Below are positions 7,031-15,038 of a stretch of 18,660 bases of DNA, one piece after another; within the stretch, counting starts at the first letter, position 1, and each line of letters begins with the position of its first letter. Origin of the DNA: an uncultured Centipeda sp. (GTDB taxonomy: Bacteria > Bacillota > Negativicutes > Selenomonadales > Selenomonadaceae). The DNA is taken from NCBI GenBank assembly GCA_937925565.1, contig CALALM010000060.1, positions 1-18,660 of the forward strand, given 5' to 3'. The position numbers were made by a program, and so were the translations under genes. The notes beneath the pieces were generated by a model that saw only the letters and a list, made by a program, of their open reading frames with translations, was not told the origin of the DNA and ran no database searches.

Positions 7031-7633
7031 TTATTTTTGCGCAAGTTCTTCCTTCATCCGCGCAATATGTCCCATGATCTCCTCGGAGAACGCATCGAGC
7101 GACTCCTTGCTCTTACGATCGCCGTGAAATGTGATCGGCTCGCCGTACATGATACGCAGCTGCGGGATGAGTCCGCCGTTCGCAAAGATGCGGTGCGTGT
7201 TCAGGATGGCGACGGGCACGATCGACGCCCCCGTCATGGCGGCAATGAGAGCGACGCCCGCCTCCGCCTTTTGGAGCTCGCCCGTCTTGCTGCGCGTCCC
7301 CTCGGGGAAGAGTCCCAAGATACGCCCCTCTTTGAGTACCGCGACCGCCGCCTTGATGGCACCGCGGTCGGATGCGCCGCGCTTCACGGGAAAGGCATGA
7401 CAGCGGCGAATCGCCGCGCCGAAGATTGGATTCTCGAACAGCTCGATCTTCGCCATATAGCTGACGGGGCGCTCGATGAGACTCGCCATCAGCGGCGGAT
7501 CGATATTGCTCGCATGGTTCGCCGCAAGGATCACCGCGCCCTCTGCGGGGATGTTCTCACGTCCATAGACGCGCGTACGAAATACCGTATAGAAAAATAG
7601 CCGAAATACAATCTGTAAAAATCCGTACAGCAT
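7031..7633 (-). CDS. plsC: 1-acyl-sn-glycerol-3-phosphate acyltransferase
   Basis: Membrane-associated acyltransferase that adds the second fatty acid to lysophosphatidic acid, giving phosphatidic acid for phospholipid synthesis. The 200-residue protein has a hydrophobic N-terminal helix (about 1-20), the catalytic block NHASNIDPP (39-47, His40 and Asp45), the substrate block FPVKRG (81-86) and FPEGTRSKTG (109-118). It starts 12 nt after the cmk stop codon and is clearly in the same transcript. In many Firmicutes the next gene is ispH; here the next sequence is the decayed Wadjet locus. Confidence 0.93.
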   Translation of the reverse strand: MLYGFLQIVFRLFFYTVFRTRVYGRENIPAEGAVILAANHASNIDPPLMASLIERPVSYMAKIELFENPIFGAAIRRCHAFPVKRGASDRGAIKAAVAVLKEGRILGLFPEGTRSKTGELQKAEAGVALIAAMTGASIVPVAILNTHRIFANGGLIPQLRIMYGEPITFHGDRKSKESLDAFSEEIMGHIARMKEELAQK

Positions 7634-7645
7634 GACCGTCCCCGC

Positions 7646-8299
7646 CTATTCCGAAAGTTCCATAATGCGGGCAACAACCGCGTCAATGGAGAGCGCGGTC
7701 GAGTCGAGCAGAATGGCATCCTCTGCCTGACGCAGCGGTGAGATCGCACGCTCACTGTCCTGCTTGTCGCGCGATGCAATCTCCTTTTTCAGGTCATCGA
7801 AGTCCACCGCATAGCCCTTTTCCTTCATCTCATCATAGCGACGCCGCGCACGTTCCTCAACGGAGGCCGTAAGGAAGATCTTTACATCGGCGTTCGGCAG
7901 CACGTTCGTCCCGATGTCACGCCCATCCATCACGACTGCACCATCCGCCGCCATTGCGCGCTGCAGTTCCACCATCTTCTCACGCACAGGACCAAGTGCA
8001 GCGACACGAGAGACGATGTGTGTGACCTCGGGCGTGCGGATCTCTCCCGTCACATCCGTGCCGTCGACCGTGACGCGTGTGCCGCTGTCCGTGCAGGCAA
8101 GGCGCACGTCAATGCCCTCGACAGCGCGCAGGATCGCCTCATCCGTCGCCTCCGACGACTGCTGCAGCGTCTTCCACGCGACAGCGCGGTACATTGCACC
8201 TGTGTCGATGTATGTATAGCCCAACTTCTCTGCAACGATCTTTGCAACGGTACTCTTGCCCGCACCCGCAGGACCATCAATCGCTATCACACGCTTCAT
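7646..8299 (-). CDS. cmk: Cytidylate kinase
   Basis: Phosphorylates CMP and dCMP with ATP (EC 2.7.4.25) in pyrimidine nucleotide recycling. The 217-residue protein has the P-loop GPAGAGKST (9-17), YIDTGAMYRAVAW (about 30-42) for nucleotide binding, and DGRDIGTNVLP near 125-135. AGGAGG precedes the ATG at 8299 by about 7-8 nt. It lies 12 nt after aroA and 12 nt before plsC; the cmk-plsC pair is a common Firmicutes arrangement. Confidence 0.96.
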   Translation of the reverse strand: MKRVIAIDGPAGAGKSTVAKIVAEKLGYTYIDTGAMYRAVAWKTLQQSSEATDEAILRAVEGIDVRLACTDSGTRVTVDGTDVTGEIRTPEVTHIVSRVAALGPVREKMVELQRAMAADGAVVMDGRDIGTNVLPNADVKIFLTASVEERARRRYDEMKEKGYAVDFDDLKKEIASRDKQDSERAISPLRQAEDAILLDSTALSIDAVVARIMELSE

Positions 8300-8311
8300 A
8301 TCACAATCCTC

Positions 8312-9619
8312 CTAGCTCATCCGTTCCATCTCGGAAAAAAATGTCGGGTAGGAAATATTCACACTGTCCGGGTCTTCAATTAGGACGCCCTCTGCCGCTG
8401 CACCGAGTACGGCAAGCGACATCGCCATGCGATGATCGCCGTAACTTTTGACCTGCGCCCTTTGCGGCTTCGCTTTCCCGTGGATCAGGAGACCGTCCTC
8501 CCGCTCCTCGATGCTGCCGGGCGCAAGTTTTTGGAACTCCGTTGCAACGGCGTGGAGTCGGTCGGTCTCCTTGACGCGAAGCTCGCCCGCGCCCGTGATG
8601 ACCGTATCTCCCTCGGCAAAGAGTGCGGCGACGGCGAGAATCGGAATCTCGTCGATGAGGCGCGGCATAATCTCCGCACCAAAAGATACTCCACGCAAAT
8701 TTGCCGCCGCCACAACAATGTCCGCGACGCGTTCACCGCCGCTCGTTCGCTCATTCTGCACCGAGATATGCGCGCCCATCTCCGTGAGCACATCCAGAAT
8801 CCCCGTGCGCGTCGGATTGATGCCGACATTCTTGAGCAGCAAACGGCTGCCCTCGATGATACTGCCCGCGACGAGGAAGTACGCCGCCGAGCTGATATCA
8901 CCGGGTACCGTAATCTCCTCCGGCGCACGATAGCCGCCGTCCTCCACAGGGAAAACAGTGACACTCGTCCCGCTACGCTCGAGGCGAACACCGAAGCCCG
9001 CAAGCATCTGCTCCGTGTGGTCGCGTGAAACGTACGGCTCCGTGACGGTCGTCGGTCTATCTGCATAGAGTCCTGCGAGCAGGATCGCAGATTTGACCTG
9101 TGCGCTCGCAACGGGGCTCTCGTAATGAATGCCGTGCAGCTTTTCCCCCGTTGGTACGATGGTGAGCGGGAGGTTATTGTTTCCGCTGCGCCCGTAAATC
9201 CGCGCGCCCATCTGCGAGAGCGGCAGGAGCACGCGCCCCATCGGGCGGCGCGTCAGCGAAGCGTCACCGCTGAACACGGAGAGAAACGGCTGCGGCGCAA
9301 GGAGCCCCATCATGAGGCGCAGTGTCGTCCCCGAGTTTCCCGCATCGAGTACGGTCATCGGCTCGGACAGCCCGTGCAGACCTTTTCCCGTAACAATCAG
9401 TTCATTCTCATTCAAAAATTCGATTGCTGTGCCAAGCGCACGCATCACGCCAACGGTTGACAGGCAGTCCTCTGCATAGAGAAAGTTTTTGATATGCACG
9501 GGTGTATCGCCAAGCCCCGCAAACATAACGCTGCGATGTGAGATGGATTTGTCCCCCGGAATCGTCAGTTCGCCCTGCCATCCGGACTGTGCCGCCTCTA
9601 CGATTCTCAGCTCCGCCAT
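8312..9619 (-). CDS. aroA: 3-phosphoshikimate 1-carboxyvinyltransferase (EPSP synthase), class II type
   Basis: Transfers the enolpyruvyl group of PEP to shikimate 3-phosphate (EC 2.5.1.19), the sixth step towards chorismate and aromatic amino acids. The 435-residue product shows PGDKSISHR (21-29), DAGNSGTTLR (92-101), SAQVK (172-176), RDHTE (199-203), NPTR (268-271), RVKETDRL and GDHRMAMS towards the C-terminus. These include the four short motifs used to recognise class II enzymes. I place the start at ATG 9619, 5 nt after the stop codon of the flavoprotein, with GGAAGGGG upstream; an in-frame ATG at 9646 would overlap that gene and add nine residues unlike the family. The cmk gene follows 12 nt downstream. 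Confidence 0.95.
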   Translation of the reverse strand: MAELRIVEAAQSGWQGELTIPGDKSISHRSVMFAGLGDTPVHIKNFLYAEDCLSTVGVMRALGTAIEFLNENELIVTGKGLHGLSEPMTVLDAGNSGTTLRLMMGLLAPQPFLSVFSGDASLTRRPMGRVLLPLSQMGARIYGRSGNNNLPLTIVPTGEKLHGIHYESPVASAQVKSAILLAGLYADRPTTVTEPYVSRDHTEQMLAGFGVRLERSGTSVTVFPVEDGGYRAPEEITVPGDISSAAYFLVAGSIIEGSRLLLKNVGINPTRTGILDVLTEMGAHISVQNERTSGGERVADIVVAAANLRGVSFGAEIMPRLIDEIPILAVAALFAEGDTVITGAGELRVKETDRLHAVATEFQKLAPGSIEEREDGLLIHGKAKPQRAQVKSYGDHRMAMSLAVLGAAAEGVLIEDPDSVNISYPTFFSEMERMS

Positions 9620-9624
9620 TCTGT

Positions 9625-10878
9625 TCAAGCCCCTTCCAAGTTCCATACGCTGTGGACACCTGCGGCATGCCCCATCGAAAACGCCGCCTGCAAGTTATAG
9701 CCGCCTGTGTACGCGTCGACATCGACCAACTCTCCGGCAAAGTATAGATTGCGCACAATCTTCGATTCCATTGTGCGCGGGTTGATCTCACGTGTTGCGA
9801 CCCCACCCGCCGTCACAATTGCCTCCGCGATGGGACGCGTCCCCACGATCGTCAGCGGGAGCGCCTGCAAGGTATGCACAAGGCGTTCACGTTCCTTTGA
9901 TGAAATCTGTCCGACGATGCGCTCGGGTGCAAACCCCGCCGCATTCAGCACAATGTCGATCAAACGCTTTGGCAGGAGATCGACCATGCCGTTGTGGAGC
10001 TGTTTCTGCTCGTATGCTGCAAAATCCCGATCCACACGCTCTCGCAATTTTTCATGCGTCAACGCCGGTTTGAGGTTCAGCCGCAGTTCGATGTCCTTTT
10101 GCCCATCCGTTAGAAGTTCCGATGCACGGCGGCTCAGCTGGAGGATGATCGGACCCGTCACCCCGAAATGCGTAAAGAGCATTTCTCCGAAAAAGTCCTG
10201 TTCTTTTTTTCCCGCATGATACAGTGTCGCGCGCACGTTCCGCAGCGACAGCCCCTGCACATCCCTGACCCACGTTTCCTGCGTCACAAGGGGAACAAGC
10301 GCAGGAAAGATCGGTGTGACCGTGTGTCCTGCCGCGCGTGCAAGCGCATAGCCGTCCCCCGTGGATCCCGTCGCAGGATAGGAGGCGCCGCCCGTTGCAA
10401 GAATTACGGCTGCCGCCTCGATGCACGTTCCGTCCGCAAGACGGACACCACGCACGGTATTGGCGTCGAAGATAAGTTCACGCACGGTCGCATTTGTACG
10501 AATCTCCACGTTGTGATCATGCAGATATTTCAGCATCGCGTCCACCACATCGAGGGCGCGGTCACTCTGCGGAAAGACGCGGTTTCCACGCTCCGTCTTA
10601 AGCGGAACGCCCAGCCCCTCAAAGAATGCGACGACATCGGCATTGTCAAAGGCACGGAGACTGCTGTTGAGAAATCTGCCATTTCCCACGACATTTTTGA
10701 TGATATCAGGAATCTCGTCGGCGCTCGTGACGTTACAGCGCCCCTTTCCCGTGATCATCATCTTGCGCCCGACGCGCGGCATTTTCTCGAGGAGCAGAAC
10801 GTTTCCCCCGTTTTCTGCCGCTGCTGCCGCCGCCATCATGCCTGCCGGTCCCGCGCCCGCCACGATGATCCGCTTCAC
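9625..10878 (-). CDS. YhiN/HI0933-family flavoprotein (NAD(P)/FAD-dependent oxidoreductase)
   Basis: FAD-binding protein of the HI0933/YhiN family, widespread and of uncertain substrate. The start gives VKRIIVAGAGPAG, whose GAGPAG is the dinucleotide-binding loop, followed by LLLEK at the end of the second strand, the family signature TGKGRCNVT, and a C-terminal FAD contact GGYNLQAAFSMGHAAG. Length is 417 residues, normal for the family. I choose GTG 10878 because the protein then begins where its relatives do; a second GTG at 10902 would add eight residues. Either way the start lies deep inside the open frame of the preceding pseudouridine synthase. The stop is 5 nt before the aroA ATG. Confidence 0.9.
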   Translation of the reverse strand: MKRIIVAGAGPAGMMAAAAAAENGGNVLLLEKMPRVGRKMMITGKGRCNVTSADEIPDIIKNVVGNGRFLNSSLRAFDNADVVAFFEGLGVPLKTERGNRVFPQSDRALDVVDAMLKYLHDHNVEIRTNATVRELIFDANTVRGVRLADGTCIEAAAVILATGGASYPATGSTGDGYALARAAGHTVTPIFPALVPLVTQETWVRDVQGLSLRNVRATLYHAGKKEQDFFGEMLFTHFGVTGPIILQLSRRASELLTDGQKDIELRLNLKPALTHEKLRERVDRDFAAYEQKQLHNGMVDLLPKRLIDIVLNAAGFAPERIVGQISSKERERLVHTLQALPLTIVGTRPIAEAIVTAGGVATREINPRTMESKIVRNLYFAGELVDVDAYTGGYNLQAAFSMGHAAGVHSVWNLEGA

Positions 10879-11605
10879 TCTCCCGCACCCCCGCAACCAC
10901 ACGTAGTTTCTGAATCTCCTCTGCCGTCAGATGCCGATAGGCACCGCAGGAAAGCCCGCGTAAGGTCAGCTGCGCAAATCGGACGCGCCGGAGCGTCATA
11001 ACGCGACAGCCGATCGCGGCGAACATACGGCGCACCTGTCGGTTGCGCCCCTCATGGATGATTGTCTCGACCACGGTACGCCCATCCTCTGCGCGCAATA
11101 CGCGCAGACGTGCGGGGGCGGTTCTGCCGTCTTCGAGCAGGATTCCACGACGCAGCTGTTCCAGCCCCTCTGCCGTAACCTCTCCCATTACCTCTGCATG
11201 GTAGACCTTGTCGATCTCATAGCGCGGATGCAACAGCCCCTGTGTCAATGCGCCGTCATTGGTGATGAGGAGCAGGCCCTCCGTATCGGCATCGAGCCGT
11301 CCCACGGGATAAAGCCGCACGGGAAAATCGGGCAGGAGATCGAGCACCGTTTTGCGCCCACGATCATCCCGCACGGTCGAGAGATAGCCGCGAGGCTTAT
11401 TGAGGAGAATATAATATCGCTTTTCATGTCCCTGAATGCGTTTGCCGTCAACGGTAATGACATGCCGCATCGCCTCATACTTCGAGCCGAGTTCTGTCAC
11501 CACAACACCATCTACCGCAACACGCCCCGCACGGATCATCTCCTCCGCCGCACGGCGCGACGCGACGCCCGCACTGCTGAGGATTTTCTGCAATCGTTCT
11601 TCCAT
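10733..11605 (-). CDS. rluB: RsuA/RluB-family rRNA pseudouridine synthase with a basic out-of-frame tail
   Basis: Converts a uridine in ribosomal RNA to pseudouridine; among RsuA-family members the length and sequence fit RluB (23S rRNA position 2605) best, but the exact target cannot be read from sequence. An S4 RNA-binding domain occupies about 1-60 (RLQKILSSAGVASRRAAEE). The catalytic block GRLDADTEGLLLITNDG lies at 102-118, with Asp105 as the likely catalytic residue, and the EGRNRQVRRMF motif is at 185-195. The recognisable domain ends near residue 236. The frame stays open for about 54 more residues, rich in Arg, Gly, Asp and His, read through the start of the flavoprotein gene in another frame. 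The ATG at 11605 is 8 nt after dnaE, with AGGAAG upstream. Confidence 0.9.
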   Translation of the reverse strand: MEERLQKILSSAGVASRRAAEEMIRAGRVAVDGVVVTELGSKYEAMRHVITVDGKRIQGHEKRYYILLNKPRGYLSTVRDDRGRKTVLDLLPDFPVRLYPVGRLDADTEGLLLITNDGALTQGLLHPRYEIDKVYHAEVMGEVTAEGLEQLRRGILLEDGRTAPARLRVLRAEDGRTVVETIIHEGRNRQVRRMFAAIGCRVMTLRRVRFAQLTLRGLSCGAYRHLTAEEIQKLRVVAGVRESEADHRGGRGTGRHDGGGSSGRKRGKRSAPRENAARRAQDDDHGKGAL

Positions 11606-11613
11606 TTTGCTTC

Positions 11614-14600
11614 CTATCGCATTTTGACAGAGCCTTCACCCATAAGCTGCGTAAGTTCCTGCCGCACCTCCGGCGAGCCGTCAATCCAATAGGACTCATC
11701 CAGCCGCCGCCATCGCCCGTCACTGCGAACGTAGACGGGATGCTCCCCCGCATGAGCAGCGAAGAGTTCCTGCATCCCGCTCCATAGCGTACGACGGTCA
11801 ACATCGGTCGGCGGCATCAGGTAGAAGGAAGCACGATACTCATTCATCCGCCAGATCTCATCGGCGAGCAGTTTCGGTTCCTCGCCAGTTGTATCGACAC
11901 GCCCCTCCATAACGATGACCGCATCCGACTCCAAATCGGAAACATGTGCGTAGAATACGCGCGGGAACACTGTGACCTCGATCTTGCCGCTGAAATCCTC
12001 AAGCTCGGCAAAGAGCATCGTGTCGCCCTTCTTCGTCGTAAAGCGCTTCGTGTTCGTAAGGATCCCGCCGATGCGTACGAGCTGCCGATCCTTATGTACG
12101 GTATGCGGAATCTCACCGATGGACAGCAACGCAGAGAGTGTATCGCGGTAATCATCGAGTGGATGCCCCGTAATGTAGAAGCCCGTCGCCTCCTTTTCCC
12201 ACATCAGACGCTCGCGCGCCGTACTTGGTGGAACATCCGCCGCACCCCGGATCTGCTGAGCCTCCTCCATCGTTTCCTCGCCAAAAAGCCCGCCCTGCCC
12301 GCTCATGAGGTCACGTTGGCGCCGTGCCGCGTCCTGCATTGCGGCATCAAGGGAGGCAAGCAGCTGATTGCGCTCCACTCCGATGCTGTCGAATGCTCCG
12401 CATTTGATGAGGCTCTCAATCGCGCGCTTGTTGACCGCGCGCATATCGACGCGCGCGCAGAAATCCACGAGCGAGCGGAACTTCCCACCCTCCGCACGAA
12501 CGCGCTCCATGCTCACAATCGCATTCTCACCGACGTTGCGTACAGCAGCGAGCCCGAAGCGGATCGCACCGCTTTCGATCCCAAAGCTCGCTGCACTCGA
12601 ATTTATATCGGGCGGCAGGATCCTGATCCCCATACGGCGGCAAAGCTGGATGTAGACGGGAATCTTCTCCGTCTTGTCCATAATGCTCGTCAGTACACCC
12701 GCCATAAACTCCACGGGGTAATGCGCCTTGAGGTATGCCGTCTGCCATGCGAGGAGTCCATATGCGGCACTGTGGGACTTGTTGAAGCCATAGTCTGCAA
12801 AATGCGTCAGCAGGTCGAAGATATGATTGGCAAGTGATGCCTCAAGCCCATTCTTCTCACAGCCCTGCAGAAAAATTTCCTTCTGTGCCATCAGCAGGTC
12901 ATGCTTCTTCTTCCCCATTGCACGGCGCAGAAGGTCCGCCTGCCCGAGACTGAACCCCGCGAGTACCTGCACAATCTGCATGACTTGCTCCTGATAGAGT
13001 ACGACGCCGAATGTTTCCTTCAAAATCGGCTCGAGCATCGGATGCATATAGACGACCTCTTTTTTTCCATGCAGACCGTCGATGAAGTCGGTCACCATAC
13101 CGCTCCCAAGAGGACCCGGACGATAGAGTGCTACCGTCGGAATCAGATCGACAAAGCCCTTCGGCTGGAGATCTTTGACGAGATTCGTCATGCCTGTAGA
13201 CTCCATCTGAAACACAGCGCCTGTATCGCCATCGCACAGCATTTGTGATGTTTTCTCGTCCACCAGCGGAATTGCATCGACATCCACGTCAATCCCACAC
13301 GTTGCATGTACGTGCTGCACCGTATCCGCGATGATCGTCAGTGTACGCAGTCCCAGAAAGTCCATCTTGAGGAGTCCCAATGCCTCCACATCGTCCTTGT
13401 CGAACTCCGTAACGAGTGTCCCCTCGGAGACCCAGACCGGCACCTGACTTGCGAGCGGATTCTTTGCGATCACAACACCGGCCGCATGGATGGAGGTATT
13501 GCGCGGCAGACCTTCGATTTTGCGCGCGAGATCGATGACCCTGCGGACATTCTCATCTGCATCGTAGATATTCCTAAAGTCGGACGATTCCTTAAGCGCG
13601 CGATCCAATGTGATGTTGAGTTCCGCAGGAACGAGCTTTGTGATGCTCGAAACCTCACCGAACGACATCTCGAGCACACGTCCGACATCGCGAATCGCGC
13701 CCTTTGCCCCCATCGTACCAAACGTGGCGATCTGCGCGACATGATCCTCGCCGTAGCGCTCCTTGACATACGAAATCACCCGTCCGCGATTGATATCGTC
13801 AAAGTCAATATCAATATCCGGCATGGACACGCGTTCGGGATTGAGGAATCGTTCAAAGAGGAGTGCGTATTGAAGGGGATCAATATTCGTAATCCCCAGC
13901 AGATAGGCAACGATGCTGCCCGCTGCAGAACCGCGCCCGGGCCCGACGGCAACGCCGTGCTCGCGCGCATAGACAATAAAGTCCCACACAATGAGAAAGT
14001 AGCTGGCATACCCCATGCCATGAATGACGCCAAGCTCATAGTCCAGACGCGCGTGAATCTCATCCGTCACATCCGGATAGCGTGCGGGAATACGCTCTTC
14101 ACAGAGAGCGCGCAGATAGGCGTCGTCGCTCTCATAATTCTCAGGGATCGGATAAAACGGAAGCTGCAGTTCGCCGAAGGTGAAATCCACCTGACAGCGC
14201 GCGGCAATTTTGGCGGTATTCTCAACCGCACCCGGATAGTCTGCAAAGAGCGCCGCCATCTCCTCTTCCGATTTCAGATAGTAATCGGGACCGGAGAAGC
14301 GCATGCGGTCGGGATCGTTGATCGTCCGCCCCGTCTGCACGCAGAGCAGGATGTCATGAAACTCACTGTCATTTGCATGGACATAGTGCACATCATTCGT
14401 TGCAACCAGACCAATACCGTAACGCTCCGCCATCTCACGGAGCGCACGGTTGACCGTCTTTTCCTCGGGGAGCCCGTGATCCTGTATCTCGAGGAAGAAG
14501 TTCTCCTGACCAAAAATCTCGACATACTCACGGAGCAAAGTCTCTGCCTGCTCGTTATTCCCGCGCAGGATCGCCTGCGGTATCTCTCCTGCCACACAGG

Positions 14601-15006
14601 CAGAGAGCGCAATGATTCCCTCATGATATTTTCGCAGGAGCTCCTTATCAATGCGCGGCTTATAGTAATATCCCTCGATATTTGCGAGGGATATTAGCTC
14701 AACCAGATTTCGGTACCCCGTTTCATTTTCAGCAAGGAGGATCAGATGATAGTAGCGGGTACCGTCGACCTCCGCGCGTTCCTGACGCATCCCCGGAGCA
14801 AGATAAACCTCGCAGCCGATGATGGGATGGATGCCCTGTGCCTTTGCCTCTTTGTAGAACCGGACAGCACCATACATAACACCGTGATCGGTGATGGCGA
14901 CCGAATCCATCCCCAGTTCCTTTGTGCGGCGTATGAGCTCCTTGATCCGACTCGCGCCGTCCAGCAGACTGTACTCGGTATGCACATGCAAATGGGCAAA
15001 GGCCAT
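11614..15006 (-). CDS. dnaE: DNA polymerase III alpha subunit (DnaE)
   Basis: Replicative DNA polymerase catalytic subunit of family C (EC 2.7.7.7). The 1130 residues start with a PHP domain (HLHVHTEYSLLDG, 5-17), continue with the palm and its catalytic aspartates Asp397 and Asp399 (MPDIDIDF) and Asp549 (KMDFLGLRTL), the GPGRGSAAGS motif (356-365) and the SIHAAGVVI motif (505-513). A C-terminal OB-fold region follows near 960-1060 (VRIGGILTNTKRF). Length and order fit DnaE1 rather than PolC, which carries an inserted exonuclease domain. GGGAGG lies about 7 nt before ATG 15006. It follows the GT41 gene by 32 nt and precedes the pseudouridine synthase by 8 nt. Confidence 0.97.
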   Translation of the reverse strand: MAFAHLHVHTEYSLLDGASRIKELIRRTKELGMDSVAITDHGVMYGAVRFYKEAKAQGIHPIIGCEVYLAPGMRQERAEVDGTRYYHLILLAENETGYRNLVELISLANIEGYYYKPRIDKELLRKYHEGIIALSACVAGEIPQAILRGNNEQAETLLREYVEIFGQENFFLEIQDHGLPEEKTVNRALREMAERYGIGLVATNDVHYVHANDSEFHDILLCVQTGRTINDPDRMRFSGPDYYLKSEEEMAALFADYPGAVENTAKIAARCQVDFTFGELQLPFYPIPENYESDDAYLRALCEERIPARYPDVTDEIHARLDYELGVIHGMGYASYFLIVWDFIVYAREHGVAVGPGRGSAAGSIVAYLLGITNIDPLQYALLFERFLNPERVSMPDIDIDFDDINRGRVISYVKERYGEDHVAQIATFGTMGAKGAIRDVGRVLEMSFGEVSSITKLVPAELNITLDRALKESSDFRNIYDADENVRRVIDLARKIEGLPRNTSIHAAGVVIAKNPLASQVPVWVSEGTLVTEFDKDDVEALGLLKMDFLGLRTLTIIADTVQHVHATCGIDVDVDAIPLVDEKTSQMLCDGDTGAVFQMESTGMTNLVKDLQPKGFVDLIPTVALYRPGPLGSGMVTDFIDGLHGKKEVVYMHPMLEPILKETFGVVLYQEQVMQIVQVLAGFSLGQADLLRRAMGKKKHDLLMAQKEIFLQGCEKNGLEASLANHIFDLLTHFADYGFNKSHSAAYGLLAWQTAYLKAHYPVEFMAGVLTSIMDKTEKIPVYIQLCRRMGIRILPPDINSSAASFGIESGAIRFGLAAVRNVGENAIVSMERVRAEGGKFRSLVDFCARVDMRAVNKRAIESLIKCGAFDSIGVERNQLLASLDAAMQDAARRQRDLMSGQGGLFGEETMEEAQQIRGAADVPPSTARERLMWEKEATGFYITGHPLDDYRDTLSALLSIGEIPHTVHKDRQLVRIGGILTNTKRFTTKKGDTMLFAELEDFSGKIEVTVFPRVFYAHVSDLESDAVIVMEGRVDTTGEEPKLLADEIWRMNEYRASFYLMPPTDVDRRTLWSGMQELFAAHAGEHPVYVRSDGRWRRLDESYWIDGSPEVRQELTQLMGEGSVKMR
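14666..14696. repeat. Perfect 12-bp inverted repeat inside dnaE
   Basis: TAATATCCCTCG, a 7-nt spacer, then CGAGGGATATTA. It lies in the coding sequence for DnaE residues about 104-114 (ISLANIEGYYY). No T run follows, so it is not a standard terminator. The arms are exact complements and stop at a G-G mismatch on both sides. Confidence 0.8.
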
Positions 15007-15038
15007 TCTGTTCCTCCCTTCCCTTCATTTTATCCTCA

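Noticed and set aside
6171..7127. 318-codon plus-strand open frame over the Wadjet remnant
   Set aside because: It runs opposite to the JetA-like frames and into plsC, with no motif or ribosome site; the minus-strand fragments are clearly protein-like.
9620..9646. Earlier ATG for aroA
   Set aside because: It lies inside the end of the flavoprotein gene and adds nine residues absent from the family.
10168..11001. 277-codon plus-strand open frame
   Set aside because: Antisense to the flavoprotein and the end of the pseudouridine synthase; low-complexity Arg/His content.
12420..12462. Alternating CG-rich stretch in dnaE as a possible regulatory or Z-DNA element
   Set aside because: It is explained by Arg/Ala codons in a GC-rich gene, and the repeats are short and irregular.
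13306..14697. 463-codon plus-strand open frame
   Set aside because: Antisense shadow of dnaE; its composition follows from the codon bias of dnaE and no family is recognisable.
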